A DNA stretch of 5,085 bases from assembly GCA_017549665.1 (NCBI GenBank), contig JAFYUD010000124.1, forward strand, positions 1-5,085. Direction: 5' to 3'. Positions 1 through 5,085 of this stretch are shown here, piece after piece. Below the pieces are notes generated by a model. The model made no database searches, was not told the DNA's origin, and saw nothing but the letters and a program-made list of their open reading frames with translations. The stretch comes from Clostridia bacterium. Its GTDB lineage: Bacteria; Bacillota_A; Clostridia; Oscillospirales; Acutalibacteraceae. Each line of letters opens with the position of its first letter. The stretch's first letter is position 1. A program made the position numbers and the translations under genes.

Positions 1-426
1 AAGGGTATGGTGCTCTGGGCAAAGGAAAATTCAGTATCATCTCAGACTGATAAAATGCCCGTACGTTGGCTTGTTGATGACTGTATAAAGTTTGTTGAGC
101 GTGAAATCAGAAGAGGAAATCATTATGATATCATCATTATGGATCCGCCTTCATACGGAAGAGGCCCCGGCGGTGAAGTATGGAAGCTTGAGGATGAGGT
201 TTATCATCTCTGTACTCTCTGTCGTGAGCTTCTTACAGAAGATTCTCTTCTTTTCCTTCTCAACTCATATACAACAGGACTTTCACCTGCTGTTATGCAG
301 TACATACTCGGTTCTGTTATCAAACCCGTTTTCGGCGGAAGCGTATCTGCTGATGAACTCGGTCTTCCTGTTACATCAACAGGACTTTGCCTGCCTTGCG
401 GCTCTACAGCTATCTGGCAGAAATAA
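1..426 (+). CDS. Class I SAM-dependent methyltransferase, RlmI/RlmK-like (3' part only)
   Basis: The reading frame is open from the first base and ends at TAA 424-426. The first codons (Lys-Gly-Met-Val-Leu-Trp-Ala) look like the end of the SAM-binding acidic loop motif (VDASKGM type), so the Met at base 7 is internal and the true start lies upstream. About 141 residues are visible. RWLVDD (bases 64-81) fits the strand that precedes an adenine-contacting Asp. DPPSYGRG at bases 142-165 is the motif IV of RNA/base methyltransferases related to RlmI and the RlmK half of RlmKL. The region after it is hydrophobic (LLFLLNSYTTGLSP) and has no Ser-Cys-Ser motif as in m5C enzymes, so a cytosine-C5 activity is not supported. 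The likely role is methylation of rRNA or another RNA in the cytoplasm; the exact target is unknown. It lies 19 nt upstream of ecfA1 and is probably cotranscribed with it. The fold class is well supported; the substrate is inferred. Confidence 0.82.
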   Translation, partial: KGMVLWAKENSVSSQTDKMPVRWLVDDCIKFVEREIRRGNHYDIIIMDPPSYGRGPGGEVWKLEDEVYHLCTLCRELLTEDSLLFLLNSYTTGLSPAVMQYILGSVIKPVFGGSVSADELGLPVTSTGLCLPCGSTAIWQK

Positions 427-431
427 TTTCT

Positions 432-438
432 GAGGAAA
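432..438 (+). promoter_or_regulatory. Ribosome binding site of ecfA1
   Basis: GAGGAAA lies 7 nt before the ATG at 446 and selects that start. The ATG at 438 is in another frame and reaches a stop after eight codons. The 19-nt gap holding this site contains no promoter or terminator that I can see. Confidence 0.75.
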
Positions 439-445
439 TGAATAA

Positions 446-1312
446 ATGGAAAATAATTCGATAATAAGGTTCAGCAATGTGTCGTACCGTTATGAATCCG
501 ATACAGACACACCGCTGCCCTTGGCTATAAAAGATATTGATCTTGACATAAATAAAGGCGAGTTTGTTGCTATTCTCGGTCATAACGGTTCGGGTAAGTC
601 AACATTTGCAAAGCTGTCAAATGCTATCATCATGCCTGAATCGGGAAATGTATACGTCAACGGTATGGATACAGCTGATGAGGAGCGTGAATATGACATC
701 AGACAGACAGTCGGTGTTGTATTCCAGAATCCTGATAATCAGATTGTTGCTACTATCGTTGAGGAGGATGTTGCATTCGGTCCTGAAAATCTCGGTGTGG
801 AGCCTGAAGAAATCAGACGAAGAGTTGATGATGCTCTTAAAGCAGTAGGAATGTATGAATACAGATTCCATGAGCCTCACAAGCTTTCAGGCGGTCAGAA
901 GCAGCGTATTGCCATTGCGGGTATCATGGCAATGCAGACAGAGTGTATTGTGCTTGATGAGCCGACAGCAATGCTTGACCCCAAGGGCAGACAGGAAGTT
1001 ATGGATGCCATGCTCAGACTTAACAAAGAGCTTGGTAAGACAGTCGTGCTTATTACTCATTACATGGATGAAGCTGTAAAGGCAGACCGTGTTATAGTAA
1101 TGAATTCGGGCAAGGTTGTGCTTGACGGCACACCTGCGGAGGTTTTCTCTCAGGAGAAGATTATTGAAGACGCAGGTCTTGAGCTTCCTGAAAGTGCAAA
1201 GCTTGCAAACGCCTTAAGACGTGCAGGTGTAAAGCTTGATAAAAATGTCCTTACACCTGATGAATTTGTGGCAGAATTCAAAAAATATGTTTCGGGAGGC
1301 AGTGTATTATGA
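446..1312 (+). CDS. ecfA1: Energy-coupling factor transporter ATPase EcfA1
   Basis: This is one of the two ABC ATPases that power an ECF-type importer of vitamins or other micronutrients. It acts on the cytoplasmic face of the membrane as a heterodimer with EcfA2, docked on EcfT. At 288 residues it is of normal family length. Motifs in order are: Walker A GHNGSGKST (residues 45-53), Q-loop Gln94 in VVFQNPDNQ, the ECF-typical EEDVAFGPENLG stretch (106-117), signature LSGGQKQR (147-154), Walker B CIVLDEP (167-173, catalytic Glu172), D-loop LDP (177-179) and H-loop His205. All catalytic residues are present. The roughly 70-residue C-terminal extension fits the EcfA dimerisation domain. The A1 assignment rests on LSGGQKQR, the QNPDNQ Q-loop and first position in the gene pair. 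Its TGA overlaps the ecfA2 ATG by 4 nt, which indicates translational coupling. The substrate cannot be told from this protein. Confidence 0.95.
   Translation: MENNSIIRFSNVSYRYESDTDTPLPLAIKDIDLDINKGEFVAILGHNGSGKSTFAKLSNAIIMPESGNVYVNGMDTADEEREYDIRQTVGVVFQNPDNQIVATIVEEDVAFGPENLGVEPEEIRRRVDDALKAVGMYEYRFHEPHKLSGGQKQRIAIAGIMAMQTECIVLDEPTAMLDPKGRQEVMDAMLRLNKELGKTVVLITHYMDEAVKADRVIVMNSGKVVLDGTPAEVFSQEKIIEDAGLELPESAKLANALRRAGVKLDKNVLTPDEFVAEFKKYVSGGSVL
1294..1299 (+). promoter_or_regulatory. Ribosome binding site of ecfA2
   Basis: GGGAGG inside the last codons of ecfA1 lies 9 nt before the ATG at 1309. It supports a start that overlaps the ecfA1 stop (ATGA). Confidence 0.75.
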
Positions 1313-2172
1313 CAATTCTCGAAGCTAAAAATGTATCTTATAAATATTCCGTCGGCACACCTTTTCAGGTTACTGCCATTGACGATATCAGCTTTGACGT
1401 AGAAAAAGGTGAGATGCTTGCGATTATCGGTCATACAGGCTCAGGTAAGTCAACTCTTATCCAGCATTTCAATGCATTGCTCAAGCCTACTGACGGACAG
1501 ATTCTTCTTGAAGGTAAGGATATAAACGAATCCAAGGAGAATATGCGTCAGGCACGTTTCAGAGTCGGTCTCTGCTTCCAGTATCCCGAATATCAGCTGT
1601 TTGAATCAACTGTGTATAAGGATATTGCTTTCGGCCCGACAAATATGGGACTTTCAAAGGAAGAAATCGATCGCAGAGTAAGACGTGCTGCCGAGTTTAC
1701 AGGTATCAGGGAATCAATGCTTGATAAGTCACCCTTTGACCTTTCAGGCGGTGAAAAAAGACGAGTTGCAATTGCCGGCGTAATGGCTATGGAGCCGAGC
1801 GTGCTTATTATGGATGAACCTGCTGCAGGTCTTGACCCCAGAGGCAGAAAGGTGATTTTTGATCTTATCAGAAATTACAGACGTGAAACGGGAAGCACTG
1901 TCATCATCGTTTCACACAGTATGGAGGATGTTGCTTCAATTGCAGAGCGTATTCTTGTGCTCAATCACGGAACTGTTGCATTACAGGGAAGTGTCGATGA
2001 GGTTTTCTCGCATGTTGATGAGCTTAAGGAAATGGGACTTAACATTCCTCAGATTACAAATATTTTTTCTGAGCTTAACAAATACGGATTCAATCTTGAT
2101 AAATCTGTTTATACTGTTGAGCAGGCAGAAAAAGCACTTCTGAATTATCTTCACAAAGGAGGTAATGACTGA
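1309..2172 (+). CDS. ecfA2: Energy-coupling factor transporter ATPase EcfA2
   Basis: This is the second ABC ATPase of the ECF module, the partner of EcfA1 in the asymmetric dimer that drives S-component toppling through EcfT. At 287 residues it has the usual length. Visible motifs are Walker A GHTGSGKST (residues 41-49), Q-loop Gln91 in CFQYPEYQLFE, the ECF-typical KDIAFGPTNMGL stretch (104-115), signature LSGGEKRR (145-152), Walker B VLIMDE (165-170, catalytic Glu170), D-loop GLDP (174-177) and H-loop His203. The YPEYQLFE Q-loop and LSGGEKRR signature are the marks that separate EcfA2 from EcfA1. Both ATP sites of the heterodimer appear complete, with no degenerate catalytic residue. The gene overlaps ecfA1 by 4 nt, and its TGA shares one base with the ecfT ATG (TGATG). 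This close packing fits coordinated, near-stoichiometric synthesis of the subunits. Confidence 0.95.
   Translation: MTILEAKNVSYKYSVGTPFQVTAIDDISFDVEKGEMLAIIGHTGSGKSTLIQHFNALLKPTDGQILLEGKDINESKENMRQARFRVGLCFQYPEYQLFESTVYKDIAFGPTNMGLSKEEIDRRVRRAAEFTGIRESMLDKSPFDLSGGEKRRVAIAGVMAMEPSVLIMDEPAAGLDPRGRKVIFDLIRNYRRETGSTVIIVSHSMEDVASIAERILVLNHGTVALQGSVDEVFSHVDELKEMGLNIPQITNIFSELNKYGFNLDKSVYTVEQAEKALLNYLHKGGND
2155..2162 (+). promoter_or_regulatory. Ribosome binding site of ecfT
   Basis: AAAGGAGG, a near-perfect Shine-Dalgarno sequence in the last codons of ecfA2, lies 9 nt before the ATG at 2172. It fixes the start to the TGATG junction. The ATG at 2165 is in a different frame. Confidence 0.8.
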
Positions 2173-2996
2173 TGGTTAAAGATATAACAATAGGTCAGTA
2201 TTTCCCCGGTAATTCATTTATTCATAAGCTTGACCCGAGAGCAAAGCTTATAACTGTTTTTCTTGCTCTTGTTGAAATTTTCCTTTGCAAAAACTTTTTG
2301 TCGCTTGCGCTTGTTGTAGTTTTTGCCGTTGCATCGGTAGCTATTTCAAAAATTTCCTTCAAAATAGTTTTTAAAGGTCTCAGGATGATATATCTGATTA
2401 TCATTCTTACGAGTCTTCTTCAGATTTTCTACAATAAAGACGGTACAAATCTTATTCCCGAAGACTGGGGAATCAAGCTTCAGATTACTACGGGCGGTAT
2501 TTCAACTGCGATATTTATGGCAGTCAGAATTATCACACTTATTCTTATAAGCTCACTTCTGACATACACAACATCGCCCACAGCGCTTACAGACGGTCTT
2601 GAAAGACTGCTTTCACCGCTTAAGAAGCTGCATATTCCCGTTGATACTCTTGCAATGATGATGACTATTGCATTAAGATTCATACCTACTCTTATTGAGG
2701 AAATTGATAAGATTATGAATGCACAGAAGGCAAGAGGGGCTGATATTGACAGCGGCAATCTTGTTCAGCGTGCAAAGGCGCTTATTCCTATCTTTATTCC
2801 GTTGTTTGTCAATTCCTTCAGACGTGCTTATGAGCTTGCGTTTGCAATGGAATGCAGATGTTACAATGGTAGCAACCGTCGTGCAAGAATGAAGAAAATG
2901 AAATTTTCATGGCGTGATGCTGTTGCGTCTGTATTCATTCTTGCGATGCTCGCAGGCATAATCCTGCTCAATCACTTTTTCGGAGCTGTTATTTAA
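2172..2996 (+). CDS. ecfT: Energy-coupling factor transporter transmembrane protein EcfT
   Basis: This is the integral membrane scaffold of the ECF importer. It couples ATP hydrolysis by EcfA1/EcfA2 to movement of the substrate-binding S component. The 274 residues include the family signature HKLDPRAKL (18-26) near the N terminus. Hydrophobic segments lie at about residues 26-59 (two helices), 71-87, 107-134, 201-214 and 250-272. LLSPLKKLHIPV (146-157), ALRFIPTL (167-174) and the two cytoplasmic coupling-helix motifs follow the family order. The first motif is canonical, AQKARGAD with Ala187-Arg188-Gly189. The second reads MECRCYNG with Cys228-Arg229-Cys230, which keeps the Arg but not the flanking Ala and Gly of the textbook Ala-Arg-Gly. 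The basic stretch RRARMKKMK (236-244) follows and then a last membrane helix. The stop shares one base with the truA start (TAATG). The family call is firm. Confidence 0.94.
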   Translation: MVKDITIGQYFPGNSFIHKLDPRAKLITVFLALVEIFLCKNFLSLALVVVFAVASVAISKISFKIVFKGLRMIYLIIILTSLLQIFYNKDGTNLIPEDWGIKLQITTGGISTAIFMAVRIITLILISSLLTYTTSPTALTDGLERLLSPLKKLHIPVDTLAMMMTIALRFIPTLIEEIDKIMNAQKARGADIDSGNLVQRAKALIPIFIPLFVNSFRRAYELAFAMECRCYNGSNRRARMKKMKFSWRDAVASVFILAMLAGIILLNHFFGAVI

Positions 2997-3757
2997 TGCG
3001 CAATCTCAGACTCAGACTTACTTATAACGGAAGTGCATATCACGGCTGGCAGATTCAGAACAATGCCGTTACCGTGCAGGGTACTGTCGAATCAGTTATA
3101 GAAAAAATATTCGGTAAACACCTGACTGTATACGGCTGCAGCCGCACTGATACAGGTGTTCATGCCAATGAATATTACTGTAATTTCAGAACTGAAAAAG
3201 AAATGCCCTGCAGTAAGGTCGTGGCTGCCCTTAACGGAAATCTTCCGTCTGACATTGCTGTGCTTGATTGTGAGGAAATGAATGACGATTTTCATTCCCG
3301 TTTTGATTGCGTTTCAAAACAGTATGTATACAGAATCTGGAATTCGCAGGTAAAAAATCCTTTTGAACTGAATACGGCTTATCATTATAAGTACAGTCTT
3401 GATGATACTGTGCTAGATAAAGCCGCAAAGGATTTTATAGGTACATATGATTATAAGGCATTCTGCTCAGCAGGCAGTAGTGTAGAGGATACCGTAAGGA
3501 CAGTAAAGCATGCTTCTGTTACACGAAACGGAAATATGGTTGAATTCCGTGTTGAAGCAGACGGATTCCTTTATAATATGGTACGGATAATGGTCGGTAC
3601 TCTTATCGGCATAAATGAAAATAAAATTGATAAAGATTCAATCAGAAATATTATTCTTTCGGGAGACAGACTTAATGCCGGTGTCACAGCACCGCCCCAT
3701 GGACTGTTTCTTGACAAGGTTTATTATCAGGAGGTGACGGCTGATGAGCAGGAATGA
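2996..3757 (+). CDS. truA: tRNA pseudouridine(38-40) synthase TruA
   Basis: This cytoplasmic enzyme isomerises uridine to pseudouridine at positions 38, 39 and 40 of the tRNA anticodon stem-loop, which helps reading-frame maintenance. The 253 residues match bacterial TruA length. Landmarks are: YNGSAYHGWQ (10-19) followed by TVQGTVE (26-32), the catalytic block GCSRTDTGVHA (47-57) with nucleophile Asp52, FHSRFD (99-104), KQYVYRI (108-114), GTYDYKAF (149-156), the RNA-binding block EADGFLYNMVRIMVGTLIG (187-205) and the C-terminal TAPPHGLFLDKV (231-242). Nothing essential is missing. The ATG at 2996 overlaps the ecfT stop by 1 nt and has only a weak GGAG (2982-2985) 10 nt upstream, so its translation probably depends on coupling from ecfT. 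The ecfA1-ecfA2-ecfT-truA order is common in Firmicutes. The end of the gene overlaps the next gene by 14 nt. Confidence 0.96.
   Translation: MRNLRLRLTYNGSAYHGWQIQNNAVTVQGTVESVIEKIFGKHLTVYGCSRTDTGVHANEYYCNFRTEKEMPCSKVVAALNGNLPSDIAVLDCEEMNDDFHSRFDCVSKQYVYRIWNSQVKNPFELNTAYHYKYSLDDTVLDKAAKDFIGTYDYKAFCSAGSSVEDTVRTVKHASVTRNGNMVEFRVEADGFLYNMVRIMVGTLIGINENKIDKDSIRNIILSGDRLNAGVTAPPHGLFLDKVYYQEVTADEQE
3729..3735 (+). promoter_or_regulatory. Ribosome binding site inside the end of truA
   Basis: AGGAGGT lies 8 nt before the ATG at 3744, within truA coding sequence. It decides the start of the downstream membrane protein and supports the 14-nt out-of-frame overlap with truA. Confidence 0.82.
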
Positions 3758-5033
3758 AAAGAATGATAACGGAATAGTGCAGCTTGATGAAGTCAGAAAA
3801 AGTCTTCAGGACGGTAAAATCAAGGCGCAGAGGGCGGCAAAAAAGCTTTCTTCAATCAGAAATGAAGACAGACCGTCCGTTTCACGAGCTGTTCTCGTAA
3901 TCGGTATAATCGTTATTCTTTTACTCGTTTATGTTATTGCAGACCTTGCATCAGGCGGTATTCTTTCTATTGCAAACGGAAAGGTTGTTTCTGCTCTTAC
4001 AAGAAACAGCTCAGAGAGATTTTCGGTAGCAACCGATGCTGACAATGTGTATGCTTTTCAGCCCTACAGAAGCGGTTATGTTATCCTTACGGAAAACGGC
4101 ATCACATGCATCAATTCTTCAGGAAATGCTTATTCACGTCAGCAGCTTACATACAGCAATCCGTCATTTGACATAAAAGGCAACAGAGTCCTTGTTTTTG
4201 ACAGAGGCAGTGATTCATATTCTCTTTTCCGTAACGAATCATTCTACTCTCAGATGTCTGCTGAAAATGACATCATAGACGGAGCTGTCAGTAAAAAAGA
4301 TAATTATGCTCTTGCTGTAAGAGATGAAAATGCAAAGAGTATTCTTTACGGCTTCAACGGCAGTGGTAAAGTTATTTATCAGTGGAATTGTCCCGACGGA
4401 TTTATTTCTGACGTTGTTATGAATTCATCAGGCTCCAAGGTTGCTGTAACTGTTGTAAATTCAAAGAATGCCGTTCTTTCCTCAAAAGTTTATATTCTTG
4501 ATTTTGAATATGATTCAGCTTATGCTGAATTTGAATATAACGAAGAAATTGTTATCGGCGTTGAATTCCTTACAAATAAAAGAGTGCAGGTCATTACAGA
4601 TAAAAATGTATATCTTATAAAAGGAAGAGATCAGAAGGTTGTTTACAGCTACGGCTCTGCTGACATCTGTTACTCTGCGATATCCTCTTCCGAGAAGCTC
4701 ACTGCAATCATAACAAATGATCATACACACGATGATTATTATACTCTCAGTGTGTTCAGTTCAAACGGTAAACTGAAATACTCTGTGCCTGTAACAGGAA
4801 AGGTTATGGACGTTGCAGTTTCAGATAAGAGTGTTGCCGTACTTTTTGATCATAAGACTGAGACTTATTCAAAATGGGGTAAGCTTGCAGGAAGCACTCA
4901 GGATATCAATTATAATGATGAAATAGTTATAAACGGTAATTATCTGTTTGTATTATCATCTGAATCTGTAAGACGTTTTTCTGCCTATGGCAGTACGGCT
5001 GCAGTGTACGAATATGAAGACGAAACCATGTAA
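3744..5033 (+). CDS. Single-pass membrane protein with predicted beta-propeller-like ectodomain (DUF5711-like)
   Basis: The function is unknown. The 429-residue protein has a charged, Lys/Arg-rich N-terminal tail (residues 1-48, probably cytoplasmic and partly helical), one strong membrane helix (about 48-66, rich in Ile/Val/Leu) and a roughly 360-residue domain predicted to lie outside the membrane. That domain consists of repeated short beta-type units with alternating hydrophobic residues and Gly/Asn/Ser turns, for example YVILTENGITCINSSG (112-127), VLVFDRGSDSYSLF (149-162), VAVTVVNSK (233-241) and AVLFDH (365-370). This resembles WD40/PQQ-type propeller blades without their invariant residues. 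I recognise the architecture and the position after truA as that of DUF5711 proteins of Clostridia, from memory. I see no catalytic motif, lipobox or sorting signal. The start is fixed by AGGAGGT 8 nt upstream. A CvpA-like gene follows 13 nt later. A sensor or an envelope assembly/scaffold role is possible but speculative. Confidence 0.78.
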   Translation: MSRNEKNDNGIVQLDEVRKSLQDGKIKAQRAAKKLSSIRNEDRPSVSRAVLVIGIIVILLLVYVIADLASGGILSIANGKVVSALTRNSSERFSVATDADNVYAFQPYRSGYVILTENGITCINSSGNAYSRQQLTYSNPSFDIKGNRVLVFDRGSDSYSLFRNESFYSQMSAENDIIDGAVSKKDNYALAVRDENAKSILYGFNGSGKVIYQWNCPDGFISDVVMNSSGSKVAVTVVNSKNAVLSSKVYILDFEYDSAYAEFEYNEEIVIGVEFLTNKRVQVITDKNVYLIKGRDQKVVYSYGSADICYSAISSSEKLTAIITNDHTHDDYYTLSVFSSNGKLKYSVPVTGKVMDVAVSDKSVAVLFDHKTETYSKWGKLAGSTQDINYNDEIVINGNYLFVLSSESVRRFSAYGSTAAVYEYEDETM

Positions 5034-5034
5034 C

Positions 5035-5040
5035 GGAGGT
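5035..5040 (+). promoter_or_regulatory. Ribosome binding site of the last, truncated gene
   Basis: GGAGGT, right after the TAA of the preceding gene, lies 6 nt before the ATG at 5047. It is the main evidence that a new gene begins in the last 39 bases. Confidence 0.75.
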
Positions 5041-5046
5041 TAATAT

Positions 5047-5085
5047 ATGGGTTGGTTGATAGATATAATTCTTGTGGGCATAATT
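5047..5085 (+). CDS. Start of a probable CvpA-family membrane protein (cut by window end)
   Basis: Thirteen codons are visible, MGWLIDIILVGII, running open to the last base. A Trp-Leu-x-Asp-Ile-Ile-Leu opening that leads straight into a hydrophobic helix is how CvpA-family proteins begin. These are small multi-helix membrane proteins; the Escherichia coli member is needed for colicin V production and envelope homeostasis. The good ribosome binding site and the 13-nt gap to the previous gene support a real gene in the same transcript. With so few residues the family call is tentative, and any other small membrane protein remains possible. Confidence 0.55.
   Translation, partial: MGWLIDIILVGII

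Noticed and set aside
427..445. Possible promoter or terminator between the methyltransferase gene and ecfA1
   Set aside because: The gap is 19 nt, with a ribosome binding site and no hairpin, and no -35/-10 pair with normal spacing is seen just upstream.
617..880. Minus-strand open frame opposite ecfA1, and similar antisense frames at 1150-1434, 2222-2404, 2480-2758, 3092-3428 and 4515-4730
   Set aside because: All lie opposite well-supported genes, resemble no family I know and show no convincing ribosome binding site. They are what antisense frames of AT-leaning genes normally look like.
446..2172. ecfA1 and ecfA2 as a recent tandem duplication
   Set aside because: They share the ABC fold and motifs, but their Q-loops, signature tails and C-terminal domains match the two ancient EcfA1 and EcfA2 types.
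2941..2962. TTGCGA and CATAAT as a possible internal promoter for truA
   Set aside because: The spacer is only 10 nt, far from the usual 16-18, and both elements are coding sequence for the last ecfT helix.
4513..4530. Perfect 7-bp inverted repeat with a 4-nt loop (ATTCAGC-TTAT-GCTGAAT), flanked by direct copies of TTTGAATAT at 4503-4511 and 4530-4538
   Set aside because: It lies in the middle of an intact reading frame and has no T-run, so it is not a terminator. The flanking repeats encode two Phe-Glu-Tyr units in a beta-rich domain, so coding constraint and chance explain it.
1..5085. A new defence, mobile or CRISPR-type system
   Set aside because: No direct-repeat array, transposase, integrase, toxin-antitoxin pair, attachment site or shift in base composition is visible. 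Codon style is uniform from start to end.

Overview
This window looks like a piece of a low-to-moderate GC Firmicutes chromosome. I place it most likely in the Clostridia, in the Ruminococcus/Oscillospiraceae neighbourhood. The grounds are the conserved order ecfA1-ecfA2-ecfT-truA, strong AGGAGG-type ribosome binding sites, and a DUF5711-like membrane protein followed by what looks like a CvpA start. The lineage is inferred from gene content and protein style, not from a database search.

Layout, all on the + strand: (1) 1-426, the 3' end of a class I SAM-dependent, RNA-methyltransferase-like gene; (2) 446-1312, ecfA1; (3) 1309-2172, ecfA2; (4) 2172-2996, ecfT; (5) 2996-3757, truA; (6) 3744-5033, a single-pass membrane protein with a predicted beta-rich, propeller-like extracellular domain (DUF5711-like, function unknown); (7) 5047-5085, the first 13 codons of a probable CvpA-family membrane protein. 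The genes overlap by 4, 1, 1 and 14 nt or are separated by only 19 and 13 nt. There is no stretch without a gene longer than 19 nt, and I see no terminator or convincing internal promoter. The window is therefore best read as part of one polycistronic, translationally coupled transcript whose promoter lies upstream.

Functionally, EcfA1, EcfA2 and EcfT form the shared energising module of a group II ECF (energy-coupling factor) vitamin/micronutrient importer. Substrate-binding S components (such as RibU, ThiT, BioY or FolT) are absent here and would be encoded elsewhere. TruA makes pseudouridine at positions 38-40 of tRNA anticodon arms, and the upstream methyltransferase probably also modifies RNA. 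The last two genes encode envelope proteins of unclear role.

Most of the window is ordinary housekeeping sequence. The least understood part is the DUF5711-like protein with its CvpA-like neighbour. Smaller points of interest are a CRC variant of the second EcfT coupling motif, and the absence of an m5C-type catalytic cysteine motif in the methyltransferase. I found no mobile element, CRISPR array, RNA gene or riboswitch, and no sign of a new defence or mobile system.
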